Shown here: piece after piece, positions 34,990 through 44,149 of the stretch | How the letters are laid out: each line of letters opens with the position of its first letter | How positions within the stretch are numbered: position 1 is the stretch's first letter | From: Flavobacterium sp. N502536 | Lineage (GTDB): Bacteria; Bacteroidota; Bacteroidia; Flavobacteriales; Flavobacteriaceae | Assembly: GCF_025947345.1 (NCBI RefSeq) | Contig: NZ_CP110011.1 | Coordinates: forward strand, 620,001 to 684,000 | Length of the DNA stretch: 64,000 nt | Reading direction: 5' to 3' | Notes under the pieces: generated by a model | The model's database searches: none | The model's input: the letters and a program-made list of their open reading frames with translations, nothing else | What the model was told of the DNA's origin: nothing | Position numbers and translations under genes: made by a program

Positions 34990-35631
34990 ATGAAAATCGC
35001 AATTATTGGAGCAACCGGATTTGTTGGCACAGCCATTTTAAACGAATTAGCAAGCAGAAATCATGAGATCACGGCTATTGCCAGAAATCCAAAAGATAAT
35101 GCAAATGTAAACTGGAAAAGCGCAGACATTTTTGATGTACCTGCTCTCGCAGCTATTTTAAAAGGAAATGATGTCGTTGTTAATGCTTACAACGCAGGAT
35201 GGACGAACCCAAATATCTACGACGATTTTATAGCCGGATCAAAAGCAATTCAGGAAGCCGTAAAACAATCCGGTGTAAAACGTTTTATCACTATCGGAGG
35301 AGCAGGAAGTTTATTTGTCGCTCCTGGTCTACAAGCTGTTGATACTCCCGATTTTCCTAAAGAATACTATGCCGGAGCCACCGCTGCAAGAGATTATTTA
35401 AATATACTGAAAGAAGAAAAAGAACTGGATTGGGCTTTCTTTAGTCCGGCTTTTGAAATGCATCATGGTATTACAACCGGAAGAACAGGAAAATACCGCT
35501 TAGGGTTAGACAATCCTGTTTTTAATGACGATCAGAGAAGTATTTTATCTGTAGAAGATTTAGCCGTTGTAATTGCTGACGAAACCGAAACCCCAAAACA
35601 CCACCAGGTTCGTTTTACAGCAGCTTATTAA
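34990..35631 (+). CDS. NAD(P)-binding oxidoreductase, NmrA/YwnB-like
   Basis: The 213-residue protein is an atypical short-chain dehydrogenase-like fold with the nucleotide motif IIGATGFVGTAILNELASR at residues 4-22 and a later DVVVNAYNAG strand. FITIGGAGSLFVAPG and YYAGATAARDYLNILK follow. It lacks the standard YxxxK catalytic pair in the canonical place, as is usual for NmrA/YwnB-like proteins, which can be reductases or redox sensors. It is preceded by an Rrf2-type regulator and a shared palindromic site, suggesting induction by a reactive electrophile or quinone; that inducer is inferred. Confidence 0.88.
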   Translation: MKIAIIGATGFVGTAILNELASRNHEITAIARNPKDNANVNWKSADIFDVPALAAILKGNDVVVNAYNAGWTNPNIYDDFIAGSKAIQEAVKQSGVKRFITIGGAGSLFVAPGLQAVDTPDFPKEYYAGATAARDYLNILKEEKELDWAFFSPAFEMHHGITTGRTGKYRLGLDNPVFNDDQRSILSVEDLAVVIADETETPKHHQVRFTAAY

Positions 35632-35635
35632 GTAT

Positions 35636-35752
35636 TTAAGGGGCAAAGGTACAAAGAGGCAAAGTCGCAAAGGTTTTTTCTCTTTGTATCTCTGTCCCTT
35701 TGAACCTCTGCACCTCTGTACCTTTGAGCCTCTGCACCTTTCTAAAAAAAAT
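35636..35752. repeat. Degenerate CAAAG/CTTTG intergenic hairpin repeat
   Basis: The left part (35641-35672) is built from GCAAAGG, TACAAAGAGG and GCAAAG units. The right part (35682-35742) is built from CTTTG, CCTCTG and ACC units in the opposite sense, so the stretch can fold on itself. It resembles other low-complexity hairpins in the window and lies between the reductase and MeaB genes. Confidence 0.6.
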
Positions 35753-35806
35753 CCTTTTTGAAACTGTTTTTGTTTTCTGTACTTTTACACTACCAAAAAG
35801 TATATT

Positions 35807-36898
35807 TTGTCAGCTTCAAAAAAACGATCAGGTAGTTTGCACGAAAAAGCCGGAATTTCTCCTCCAGAAATCACCAATGTTTCGGCTATTCAACAAATTA
35901 AAAAAAACAGAAGACAGCAGCCTTCTTCATCTGAATTGATTGCGGGTGTTTTATCGGGAAATATAACGGCGCTGAGTCGTGCTATCACACTGGTTGAAAG
36001 TACCAATCCGGAACATACTGCAAAAGCAAACGAAGTTATAAAAGGCTGTTTGCCGCATGCCAATCGATCGATTCGTATTGGAATCACGGGGGTTCCCGGT
36101 GTTGGAAAAAGTACTTTTATTGAAACTTTTGGAAGCTACCTAACCCAATTGGGGAAAAAAGTCGCGGTTCTGGCAGTTGATCCCAGCAGCTCTATTTCGC
36201 ATGGAAGTATTTTAGGCGATAAAACCCGTATGGAAGAACTCGTAAAAGATGAAAATGCTTTTATCAGACCCAGTGCTTCGGGAGATACTTTAGGCGGTGT
36301 AGCCCGTAAAACACGAGAATCGATTATTTTATGTGAAGCCGCAGGTTTTGATACGATTGTTATTGAAACTGTTGGTGTGGGACAAAGTGAAACCGCCGTT
36401 CACAGCATGGTGGACTTTTTCTTACTACTAAAAATTTCCGGTGCCGGCGACGAACTTCAGGGTATCAAACGCGGCATTATGGAAATGGCCGATGCTATTG
36501 TAATCAACAAAGCCGATGGTGACAACATCAAAAAAGCCAATCAGGCCAAACTCGAATTCAACAGAGCTTTACATTTATTCCCTCCAAAAAAATCAAACTG
36601 GCAGCCAAAAGTCACTACCTGCAGCGCCATCACTAAAGAAGGTATTTCAGAGATCTGGACTACTATTTCTGATTATACAGAAACAACTACCTCAACTGGT
36701 TTCTTCCAGGAAAGACGAAAAGAGCAAAACCAATTCTGGATGATGGAAACCATTGATGAACATTTGAAATCAAACTTTTACAATCATCCTGAGATTATTG
36801 GGCAATTGCTACAAATTAAAAAAGCGGTGCAAAATGATGAAATATCACCTTTTGCAGCCGCTCAGTTTTTATTAGATACCTATAAAAACAGCTTCTAA
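35807..36898 (+). CDS. meaB: Methylmalonyl-CoA mutase-associated GTPase MeaB
   Basis: The 363-residue G3E-type GTPase has Walker A GITGVPGVGKST (about 94-105), DPSSSISHGSILGDKTRM, ETVGVGQSE (switch region) and the guanine motif NKADGDN. It loads and protects the B12-dependent methylmalonyl-CoA mutase. The start is a TTG at 35807; the N-terminal 45 residues are poorly conserved and a later start cannot be excluded. No mutase subunit gene is in the window. The cobalamin adenosyltransferase at 11761-12330 is a pathway partner. Confidence 0.93.
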   Translation: MSASKKRSGSLHEKAGISPPEITNVSAIQQIKKNRRQQPSSSELIAGVLSGNITALSRAITLVESTNPEHTAKANEVIKGCLPHANRSIRIGITGVPGVGKSTFIETFGSYLTQLGKKVAVLAVDPSSSISHGSILGDKTRMEELVKDENAFIRPSASGDTLGGVARKTRESIILCEAAGFDTIVIETVGVGQSETAVHSMVDFFLLLKISGAGDELQGIKRGIMEMADAIVINKADGDNIKKANQAKLEFNRALHLFPPKKSNWQPKVTTCSAITKEGISEIWTTISDYTETTTSTGFFQERRKEQNQFWMMETIDEHLKSNFYNHPEIIGQLLQIKKAVQNDEISPFAAAQFLLDTYKNSF

Positions 36899-36919
36899 TT
36901 TCTTAAAGCTATTTTTCAT

Positions 36920-37465
36920 TTACTTTACATTAATTGAAATTGTATAAGTCGTTTCACTTTGTTGAATAGGGTATTTACCGGGAACTAAAATGTTTGAATT
37001 GAATTTTAAATCTTTAACTAATTCCGGAGCTATAGTCTGTCCTTCAGGTATTACAAAAACTTCTCCATCTCTTACTAAATCTTTGTGATGCTCAGTAGTC
37101 AAAGCACTTTTTTGAATTTCCATAACAAAATTTCCTTTTTCATTTCTAACACGTACTGGTGTTCCGGTAGCATTTGGCTTAAAAAGGTTAAGGTAGTGCC
37201 AATCAAAGGTATAAATATCAGGACAGAACCCGTTTGGCTGACTGCAGTCAACATTATGCGATCCCCAATTTCGTACAATAAATGAATCGTGGAAGTAGAT
37301 TCTTTGAGTATTGGGTTGATTTTGCTGCTCTGTGTCTGATAATTGAGTATTTTGATCTTCAACAGATTCGTTATTGCAGCTTATAAAAAAAGCGGCAGAC
37401 ACAACAACTAACATTACTTTTAACACTTCAGATTTTCTTAATTTTTTTTGTGGTAATTTTTTCAT
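36920..37465 (-). CDS. Lipoprotein of unknown function
   Basis: The 181-residue product begins with a Lys-rich stretch and a hydrophobic segment ending in FFISC (lipobox Cys30). A Gln/Asn/Asp-rich linker (35-52) follows. The folded part has two cysteines 8 residues apart in NVDCSQPNGFCPD and a beta-rich tail ending TTYTISINVK. I do not recognise the family. A Met at codon 18 is an alternative start that would shorten the leader. It is convergent with meaB. Confidence 0.7.
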   Translation of the reverse strand: MKKLPQKKLRKSEVLKVMLVVVSAAFFISCNNESVEDQNTQLSDTEQQNQPNTQRIYFHDSFIVRNWGSHNVDCSQPNGFCPDIYTFDWHYLNLFKPNATGTPVRVRNEKGNFVMEIQKSALTTEHHKDLVRDGEVFVIPEGQTIAPELVKDLKFNSNILVPGKYPIQQSETTYTISINVK

Positions 37466-37580
37466 AATAAATAAATTTAATGGTCCCTACTCTATCACTG
37501 GCTTTTCAGGTTACGCCTTTTGGTTTAGTATAGATCAATTAAATTTATTTTATGTTACCCCCTATTTTGAAATTTTAACA

Positions 37581-37624
37581 AAAAAAAAGCTGCTAAGTAT
37601 GAAATTACTTAGCAGCTTTTTTTT
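37581..37624. terminator. Strong terminator after the LTA-synthase-like gene
   Basis: A 19-bp perfect stem (37581-37599 with 37606-37624) closes a 6-nt loop, with A- and T-runs at the ends. It lies just past the stop of the minus-strand gene ending at 37640. Confidence 0.92.
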
Positions 37625-37639
37625 ACAATAAGTTGAAAA

Positions 37640-39580
37640 TTACTTTTTCTTATCCCTCAGTTTATATTTATTCTGCTTGTACAAATTGCCTGCAGTTATA
37701 ACATGTGCCAAAGCATCTTTTGCTAAGTCTTCATTTAATTTAACTGGAATTAAAGTAGTGTCGTTTTTAATTTCAAACTGTAAGGGTTTCAAATTAGGCT
37801 GCATAATTACGACCTGATTCTCGACTCTGAAAGCATTGATATCGTTGAATTGCATGATGGATCTTCCTTGTGTTTTCGCATCCAGTTTGTTCAGGTTTCT
37901 TCCTACCATTGGTGTTTCAAACGGAAGTCCCAAATAACTCAATAAGGTTGGCGGAATATCGATCTGACTGGCCAGTTTACTATAAACAGCTCCTTTTTGA
38001 ACGCCAGGTCCCATGATAAGAGCCGGAATGTGAAACTTGTTAATTGGTACTAAATTTTTACCGTAGGTTCTGGTGTTGTGATCCGCGATTACGATAAAAA
38101 TGGTGTTTTTGAAATACGGTTCTTTTTTAGCCATTTCGAAAAATTTCCCAATAGAGAAATCGGCATATTTCATAGCATTGTTTACGGTTGCCGGTTTGGC
38201 ATCGTAAGGTTTGATTCTTCCCGCAGGATATTCAAAAGGCTCATGATTGGAAGTCGAAAACATTAAAGAAAAGAAAGGTTTGTCTCCTTTTGCTTTAAAA
38301 TAGTTATTGGCTTTGGTTACCAGATCTTCATCTGAATATCCCCAGGTTCCTTTAAAAGCATATTTGTTTCCATCCGATTCAAAATCTTCCTGATCTACGA
38401 TATCCTGAAATCCATTTCCGTTAAAAAAGGAAGCCATATTGTCAAAATTTGCCATTCCACCATAAATAAAACTGGTGTCATATCCTTTTTGTTTTAACGC
38501 ATCGGCCAATGTGAAAAATCCTTGCTGTGAGTTACCTAATTTCACTACACTTTCTGAAGGTGAAGGTAAAAATCCGGTTACTACCGCTTCGATTCCACGC
38601 ACACTTCGCGTTCCTGTGCAATACAAATTGGTAAACAATAAACCTTCTTTAGACAGTTTATCAAATTCGGGCGTTAACGGTTTTCCTCCTAAAATTCCAA
38701 CGTACTCCGCTCCTAAACTTTCCTGTAGAAAAATAACCAGATTGTATGGTTTCTTCAATAGTGTGTCCGGTTGCTGTACATGCAGAAACGGAATTTCGGC
38801 ATCTGTAAAATCACCAGGTCCGGCCAGCATGTATTTTTTTACACGGGCGATGGCCTCGGCTTCTTCCATTTTACCGTACATCTTGGTGTTTCCTTCATTT
38901 TTAATCGAATAAGCCGCAAAAGCTACCGTATAAAAAGAATTCAATCCCAAAGTATTCGTTAACTGATCGGTTGAAAATACCGCATTACTGGCATTGATCG
39001 GACGTTTTGAAGTAAGACTTGAACGCGCTCCAAAAAACAACAGAAAGGCCACTAATGGAAAAAGCATCAGTTTAAATTTATAGTCGGCACTGCTGGTATA
39101 GAAATACTTCTTTCCTTTTTTGAAAGCAAAATACAGGACTACTCCTAAAATTATAAAAGTCACGATGATCGAGGTCAGATAACTTTTTAAAAGCATTCCG
39201 ACTACTTCTTTAGGATAAATCAGATAGTCTAAGAAAATTTTATTCGGACGTGTGTCGTATTGTTTTACAAAATCTGGTGTTGCCAACTCTACAAAAAGAA
39301 TCAGAAACAGGAATAAAAAGCTGTAAATAACCAAAAATTTATTGGTAAACTTCAATGCTTTATTGGGCAGGAAAGTAATTAAAACTGCCGGCAGGAAAGA
39401 CAAGTAACACAATAAAATCAAGTCCATTCGCAGTCCGATTGGGAAGATGTACCAAAAATTTGGCGTTTCTACTACCCTGTCTTTAAAAATAAAGAACAAA
39501 AATAGTCGGCTTAAAGTAGTAATCAACAATCCGATTGCTATGAAATTGATGATGGGTTTTAAAAAACTTAATTTTTTCAT
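37640..39580 (-). CDS. LTA synthase family phosphoglycerol transferase/sulfatase-fold protein
   Basis: The 646-residue protein has five N-terminal membrane helices (about 1-180) and a periplasmic sulfatase-fold domain. The metal/nucleophile region shows VIFLQESLGAEYVGILGG and YCTGTRSVRGIEAVVTGFLPSPS with the likely nucleophile Thr in CTGTRS, and later FSTSNHEPFEYP and VIADHNTRTYG. LtaS-like proteins move phosphoglycerol or related groups onto envelope polymers. In Gram-negative Bacteroidota the acceptor is uncertain (glycans or lipids). It is followed by a strong terminator and sits downstream of a small acidic protein gene. Confidence 0.9.
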   Translation of the reverse strand: MKKLSFLKPIINFIAIGLLITTLSRLFLFFIFKDRVVETPNFWYIFPIGLRMDLILLCYLSFLPAVLITFLPNKALKFTNKFLVIYSFLFLFLILFVELATPDFVKQYDTRPNKIFLDYLIYPKEVVGMLLKSYLTSIIVTFIILGVVLYFAFKKGKKYFYTSSADYKFKLMLFPLVAFLLFFGARSSLTSKRPINASNAVFSTDQLTNTLGLNSFYTVAFAAYSIKNEGNTKMYGKMEEAEAIARVKKYMLAGPGDFTDAEIPFLHVQQPDTLLKKPYNLVIFLQESLGAEYVGILGGKPLTPEFDKLSKEGLLFTNLYCTGTRSVRGIEAVVTGFLPSPSESVVKLGNSQQGFFTLADALKQKGYDTSFIYGGMANFDNMASFFNGNGFQDIVDQEDFESDGNKYAFKGTWGYSDEDLVTKANNYFKAKGDKPFFSLMFSTSNHEPFEYPAGRIKPYDAKPATVNNAMKYADFSIGKFFEMAKKEPYFKNTIFIVIADHNTRTYGKNLVPINKFHIPALIMGPGVQKGAVYSKLASQIDIPPTLLSYLGLPFETPMVGRNLNKLDAKTQGRSIMQFNDINAFRVENQVVIMQPNLKPLQFEIKNDTTLIPVKLNEDLAKDALAHVITAGNLYKQNKYKLRDKKK

Positions 39581-39635
39581 TAGAAAGATTTAAATGTTTT
39601 GGGATTGGGGCCTATCATAAAGACACCGGATGTCT

Positions 39636-39863
39636 TTACTCTTCGTAACGATTTATTTCCCTATCGTAAAACTCATTGGCCAAAACAATTAAACCTTCCA
39701 TCTCCGCATTTAATTCTGCTTCGTCAAGATCTTCTGCTTCTTCCATGAATTCTACCTCATCATCTTTTAAGTTGATTATGAATCTTGGATAATCCAGGTG
39801 AATGATGAAAATATCATCTGGAAAATCAGTATTGTCTCCGAGTAAAAATTTAGGTAATTCCAT
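39636..39863 (-). CDS. Small acidic protein of unknown function
   Basis: The 75-residue protein is strongly acidic, with FPDDIFIIHLDYPRFIINLKDDEVEFMEEAEDLDEAELNAEME in two blocks, and ends RYEE. The first half looks like two beta-strands, the second a helix. I do not recognise a named family. It lies 55 bp upstream of the LTA-synthase-like gene on the same strand and may share its transcript. Confidence 0.7.
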   Translation of the reverse strand: MELPKFLLGDNTDFPDDIFIIHLDYPRFIINLKDDEVEFMEEAEDLDEAELNAEMEGLIVLANEFYDREINRYEE

Positions 39864-39976
39864 TTTTATTTATTTATTATTTTATTTATTGGTTCACAGA
39901 CTGCAATGGTTTAAAGTGCTTTCAGCATACTTTGCGAATCCTTTTTAGCTGTGGCTGATTCTTTTGCCGTTCAAAT

Positions 39977-41362
39977 TTAAGTATTTGAAACTGAATTTCT
40001 GATTAATTTTTTGGTCAGGTAATGAAAACGAATATAAAGAAATATTGCGGCTGTGGTCAATCCGGCCAAAAGTCCGATCCAAACCCCCTGTGCTTTTAAT
40101 TCGGTATATTCAGCCAGGTAATAGGAAATTGGGAAACCAATTATCCAATAGGCTACAAAGGTAATGTACATCGGGATTTTTACATCCTGCAAACCGCGTA
40201 AAGCCCCCAGAACGACAACCTGAATTCCATCAGAAATTTGAAAAACGGCCGCTATTAAAAGTAATTTTGAAGCAATACCAATTACCTCATTGTTATCGAG
40301 AAGCTGACCTCCGTTTTCCATATTCAAAAAGATATGTGGCAGGAAATCATGAAACGCTACAAACAGTATCGCAAAAAAGGTTTCAATTATAATCGCCAGT
40401 AAAAAGATCGAACGGGCCACCACAACTAAGTTTTTATAATCCATCAAACCTCTTTGATTGCTTACTCTGATCATCGAAGTCACACTCAATCCCATTGCAA
40501 ACATAAAGGTCATAGACGCCAGACTTAAAGCAATCTGATTGGCTGCCTGACTGGTTTTTCCAATGTTCCCGCAAAGCCAGATCGACGCAGTAAACAAAAC
40601 TACTTCAAAAAGCATTTGCATGGCCGATGGAAATCCGATATTGATTATTTTTTTCAGGGTTTCTTTTTTAATTTCATCAAAGCTGAAATTTTTGAAGAAA
40701 CGTTTCAAATCTTCTCTTCTCGAAAGCATGATGTGCATGAACATGACTAAAAATATTCTTGAAATTACAGTCCCCAAAGCAGCACCAATAATTCCCATTT
40801 TTGGAAATATCCAGATCCCGTAAATCAATACATAATTAATTCCAACATGCAGGACGTTGGCCATAATCATGGCATACATTGAATATTTGGTCATCGAAAG
40901 TCCGTCAGCAAATTGTTTGTATCCCTGATATACGATCAGCGGAATCAAAGAAAAAGCAACCCAATCCAAATAAGGTTTTGCAAGCGCAATTACATCAGCA
41001 GGCTGCTGCAATAACTCCATTATAGGTTTTGCGAGCACGATAATTCCGAAAAGTAATAATCCTAACAGTATACACAAAAACAATCCGTGATGAAATGCAG
41101 AGCGAATTTTACCATCATTTTTTTCGGCATCTCCTTCTGCTACAATTGGTGTAATGGCGGTAGAGAAACCAATCCCCAACGACATGGCGATAAAGATCAT
41201 ACTGTTTCCTAATGAAACTGCCGCTAATTCTGTACTTCCTAACTTTCCAACCATTATGTTATCAACGATACCGATTAAGGTATGTCCAACCATTCCTAAT
41301 ATAATGGGGTATGCTAATTTTAAATTATATGAAAACTCTTTGGTATACTGCTTTAAATTCAC
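39977..41362 (-). CDS. MATE family multidrug efflux transporter
   Basis: The 461-residue protein has twelve membrane helices in two similar halves. Typical MATE blocks include YPIILGMVGHTLIGIVDNIMVGKLGSTELAAVSLGNS, SLGIGFSTAITPIVAEG and, in the second half, FPSAMQMLFEVVLFTASIWLCG. It exports cationic drugs or metabolites using a Na+ or H+ gradient. The length is normal. It appears as a single gene, divergent from the small barrel gene at 41552. Confidence 0.94.
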   Translation of the reverse strand: MNLKQYTKEFSYNLKLAYPIILGMVGHTLIGIVDNIMVGKLGSTELAAVSLGNSMIFIAMSLGIGFSTAITPIVAEGDAEKNDGKIRSAFHHGLFLCILLGLLLFGIIVLAKPIMELLQQPADVIALAKPYLDWVAFSLIPLIVYQGYKQFADGLSMTKYSMYAMIMANVLHVGINYVLIYGIWIFPKMGIIGAALGTVISRIFLVMFMHIMLSRREDLKRFFKNFSFDEIKKETLKKIINIGFPSAMQMLFEVVLFTASIWLCGNIGKTSQAANQIALSLASMTFMFAMGLSVTSMIRVSNQRGLMDYKNLVVVARSIFLLAIIIETFFAILFVAFHDFLPHIFLNMENGGQLLDNNEVIGIASKLLLIAAVFQISDGIQVVVLGALRGLQDVKIPMYITFVAYWIIGFPISYYLAEYTELKAQGVWIGLLAGLTTAAIFLYIRFHYLTKKLIRNSVSNT

Positions 41363-41551
41363 TTCTCTTCTATTTTAGTCGGCAAAGATAATCAGAAGCT
41401 TTGGATTCTTTGGTACGATTAAAAACATAAGCAAACATTAAGGCATTTTTTAACTAACCTTATATTATATAACAATTATGAAAAATTATATAACGCTCTC
41501 CTGAGGTCTTGAAAGTATTTTTACAGTATTAGAAATTCAAAATAGATGGTC

Positions 41552-42055
41552 ATGAGAAATTTAAAAATGTTATGCCTTGCTGCCTTCGCTTTACTATACG
41601 CCAATACAACTTTTGCTCAGGACAATGCCGTTAAAGATTACAATCAGGGTTTTAGATTAGGCTTTGGTTTAAATGGTGGTATCCCAACCGACAACGACTA
41701 TAAATGGTCACTTGGCGGGGATGTTCGTCTGCAATATGATTTATCTAAAAAAACATCGCTGACCCTGACTACAGGTTTTACCAATCTGTTTATGAAAGAC
41801 GAAGCAAAAGATCTTGGATTTATTCCGGCGAAAGCGGGTTTTAAAGCTTTTATCTGGGAAGATCAGTTTTATGTTTTAGGAGAAGTGGGAGCTGGTTTTG
41901 CCGTTACAAACGGTTATGACGATACTACTTTTTTATGGGCACCGGGAATTGGGTATGCCAATAAATACATTGACATTAGTGTTCGTTATGAAGATTATAA
42001 TAAATTCAAAACCAATCAGGTTGCTTTGCGCTTAGCCTATGGTTTTAATTTATAG
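41552..42055 (+). CDS. Small outer-membrane beta-barrel protein
   Basis: The 167-residue protein has a signal peptide (MRNLKMLCLAAFALLYANTTFAQ) and then eight or so amphipathic strands, with repeated GFGLNGG, WSLGGDVRLQYDLS and FYVLGEVGAGF and a closing VALRLAYGFNL. It looks like an eight-stranded OmpA-type barrel without a periplasmic domain. An in-frame ATG two codons upstream (41546) is an equal alternative start. The function is unknown. It lies upstream of the DUF6268-like barrel, from which it is separated by the direct-repeat site. Confidence 0.8.
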   Translation: MRNLKMLCLAAFALLYANTTFAQDNAVKDYNQGFRLGFGLNGGIPTDNDYKWSLGGDVRLQYDLSKKTSLTLTTGFTNLFMKDEAKDLGFIPAKAGFKAFIWEDQFYVLGEVGAGFAVTNGYDDTTFLWAPGIGYANKYIDISVRYEDYNKFKTNQVALRLAYGFNL

Positions 42056-42135
42056 AGATTGAGTTTAATTTATTTTTTTGTTTTTGGTATGAACCCGGTA
42101 GAGAGTAAGATCTATCGGGTTTTGTTTTTTTTATA

Positions 42136-42172
42136 CCATTGGTCAAAAGATAACTGCCATTAGTCAAATGAT
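42136..42172 (+). promoter_or_regulatory. LytTR-type direct-repeat site upstream of the DUF6268-like gene
   Basis: CCATTGGTCAAAAGAT at 42136-42151 and CCATTAGTCAAATGAT at 42157-42172 are direct repeats exactly 21 bp apart, two turns of helix. The core resembles the AlgR site CCGTTCGTC. A matching pair precedes the barrel gene at 45923 on the minus strand. The adjacent LytTR regulator is the natural candidate binder. Confidence 0.6.
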
Positions 42173-42223
42173 TTTTTATGATTGGTTTAGAACGCGGTAA
42201 TTCGCAGAAAAATTAATCCAATC

Positions 42224-43159
42224 ATGAACAAAACAGTTTTTTATTTAGCACAGCTTTTTTTCTTTTTACTGATCAGCACTTGTGTCCGATCACAATCAAA
42301 ATTCTCCGGAGAATTTAAAGTCGATTATGTCCCTTTTTCCAATTACGTACGACCAATGGACAGTACCAAAACAAACGCCGAAAGTAATTTTAAAAGAGTT
42401 CAGCTTGCTTTTGAAGTACCACTATCGCTGGAAATGGACCAATACAATCGTCCAAAACTCTGGTCGCTTTTTGCAACCGGAAGTTATGCCCGAATGGAAA
42501 ATAAAAATTATGAGGCTCCCTCTCTTCCTATAGAGTTTCAGAATGGTTTTCCTAATGAATTGCTGAATGCCCAGGTGGGAGTTAAACATTTACGCTCTAT
42601 TTCCAAATCCTGGTCTTTAATGATTGTAGCATCTGTGGGGGTTTACACCGATATGGTCGAAATTAACAAAGAGGATGTATTGTTTCAGGGAGGTGTCTTT
42701 TTTATTAAACAATTCAATCCAAATATGTCTTTTGGTATGGGACCTGTATTAACCAATAGTTTTGGTGTTCCGATGGTGCTTCCCGGAATTTATTTTAATT
42801 GGGAATCAAGAGGCGCCTGGCATTTCAAAATTACTTTCCCGGAAAGTCTGGAATTTGGGTATCGCATATCTGACACTTTTGATTTAAAAACGGTTGTCGA
42901 ATTGAGCGGAATGACTGCCGAAACGAGAGTCAACAATAAATCAACGCTATTGGGTTACCAGCAAATTATTGCCGGTATACAACCTGAGATTAAATTGGGG
43001 AAACACTGGAGACTGCAACCAACTGCGGGAACAACACTTTTACGCAATTTCTCCAATACCAATAGAAAAATCAAGGACATTTTTAAGGAAAAAGATATAG
43101 CCAACCCGAGATTTACCACTACATTTTATGGAGCCGTAGCCCTAAAATGGGCATTCTAG
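42224..43159 (+). CDS. DUF6268-like outer-membrane protein
   Basis: The 311-residue protein has a signal peptide (to about residue 24) and a beta-barrel pattern throughout: alternating aromatic strands, RVQLAFEVPLSLEMD, LRSISKSWSLMIVASVGVYTDM, and a final FYGAVALKWAF strand. It fits the DUF6268 group of Bacteroidota outer-membrane proteins. The function is unknown. The gene ends 2 bp from the convergent LytTR regulator gene and has a pair of LytTR-like direct repeats 52 bp before its start, so it is a likely member of that system's regulon. Confidence 0.75.
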   Translation: MNKTVFYLAQLFFFLLISTCVRSQSKFSGEFKVDYVPFSNYVRPMDSTKTNAESNFKRVQLAFEVPLSLEMDQYNRPKLWSLFATGSYARMENKNYEAPSLPIEFQNGFPNELLNAQVGVKHLRSISKSWSLMIVASVGVYTDMVEINKEDVLFQGGVFFIKQFNPNMSFGMGPVLTNSFGVPMVLPGIYFNWESRGAWHFKITFPESLEFGYRISDTFDLKTVVELSGMTAETRVNNKSTLLGYQQIIAGIQPEIKLGKHWRLQPTAGTTLLRNFSNTNRKIKDIFKEKDIANPRFTTTFYGAVALKWAF

Positions 43160-43161
43160 GA

Positions 43162-43869
43162 TTAACGGCTTAATAAATTTTTATAGACTACCTCTTTCAA
43201 CAATGCTTCGCGGCGCGTTCTTGAAATGGGTAGTTCTTGTCCTTTTACAAACAATCGTCCACCCGCAACAGAATCGATATGGGTAATATTGACAAGGAAC
43301 GATTTGTGAATTCTGAAGAAAATCTCTGTTGGAAGTGTTTCTTCTAATGAGATCATTGTCTGATGAATTACAAGAACCTTGTCTTTAAAATGAAGTTTTG
43401 CATAGTTTTGCATGCCTTCGATATAGAGGATATCCAGCCAGGAAATTTTTTGAAAGCCTTCCTCCTGACGCACATACAAATAGGGATCTAATTGATTTTG
43501 CTTCGGAGAAGCTGTCATCTGATGCCATTGTTTTGCTTTTAGAGCGGCCTGATAAAAACGCTGAAACGTTATGGGTTTTAATAAATAATCAACAACCTGC
43601 AAGCGGTAACCCTCCAAAGCATATTCTGAATAAGCCGTAGTAAAAATGACCAAAGGCGGATTGTCCAGCGATTCTAAAAACTCCAATCCGGAGAGATAGG
43701 GCATGTTAATATCCAGAAACAGCAAATCGACCTGCTTTTCCTGAATGTAGGACGTGGCTTCTAATGCGGAGGCACAAGTACCCGCAACTTCGAGAAAATC
43801 AATTTTAGAAACAAAATCTACTATTCCGTTTCTTGCGATAGGTTCGTCGTCGATAACAAGGCATTTCAT
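43162..43869 (-). CDS. LytTR family response regulator
   Basis: The start is set at ATG 43869 (MKCLVIDDEP), because the frame upstream of it runs through a repeated non-coding stretch. The 235-residue protein has a receiver domain with DDEP, phospho-acceptor Asp53 in LLFLDINMPYLSG, FTTAYSEYAL and LLKPI. A LytTR DNA-binding domain follows (about 135-235), with DILYIEGMQNYAKLHF and FFRIHKSFLVNITHIDSV. LytTR proteins bind pairs of direct repeats about 21 bp apart. The partner kinase gene is upstream on the same strand. Two such sites are found before nearby barrel genes. Confidence 0.94.
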   Translation of the reverse strand: MKCLVIDDEPIARNGIVDFVSKIDFLEVAGTCASALEATSYIQEKQVDLLFLDINMPYLSGLEFLESLDNPPLVIFTTAYSEYALEGYRLQVVDYLLKPITFQRFYQAALKAKQWHQMTASPKQNQLDPYLYVRQEEGFQKISWLDILYIEGMQNYAKLHFKDKVLVIHQTMISLEETLPTEIFFRIHKSFLVNITHIDSVAGGRLFVKGQELPISRTRREALLKEVVYKNLLSR

Positions 43870-43881
43870 GTTCATATTTTT

Positions 43882-44118
43882 GTATTTTTTACTATTTTTT
43901 TTCTCGCAGATCTGGCAGATTTTTTCTTTCTTTTTTACCCAATCAAAAATCTGCAATCGTTAATCTGCGATCTAAAATCTCTTAACTTTTTGGTATTTTT
44001 TACTATTGTTTTCTCTCTCGCAGATCAGGCAGATCAAGCAGATTTTTTCTTTCTTTTATAATACCCGATCAAAAATCTGCAATCGTTAATCTTCAGTCTA
44101 AAATCTAAAATCTTTTAA
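43882..44118. repeat. Tandem duplication of about 110 bp between kinase and regulator genes
   Basis: Two imperfect copies (about 43882-43988 and 43993-44118) share GTATTTTTTACTATT, CTCGCAGATC, GGCAGATC-like runs, ATCAAAAATCTGCAATCG and TTAACTT. Within each copy GCAGATTTTT is complementary to AAAAATCTGC, so each can form a hairpin. The repeats separate the histidine-kinase gene from the regulator gene and reach the regulator's start. Confidence 0.8.
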
Positions 44119-44149
44119 CTTAAGGGCATTGAGCTATCAGGAACAGTAC

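Noticed and set aside
37466..37580. Possible small gene between the lipoprotein and the terminator
   Set aside because: The frame at 37374-37631 crosses the coding start of the lipoprotein and the terminator stem; no support.
42180..42195. Possible third LytTR half site (GATTGGTTTAGA)
   Set aside because: Only ATTGGT matches and the step from the second repeat is 23 bp rather than 21.
43882..44118. Repeats considered as a CRISPR array
   Set aside because: There are only two long copies with no unique spacers and no cas genes.
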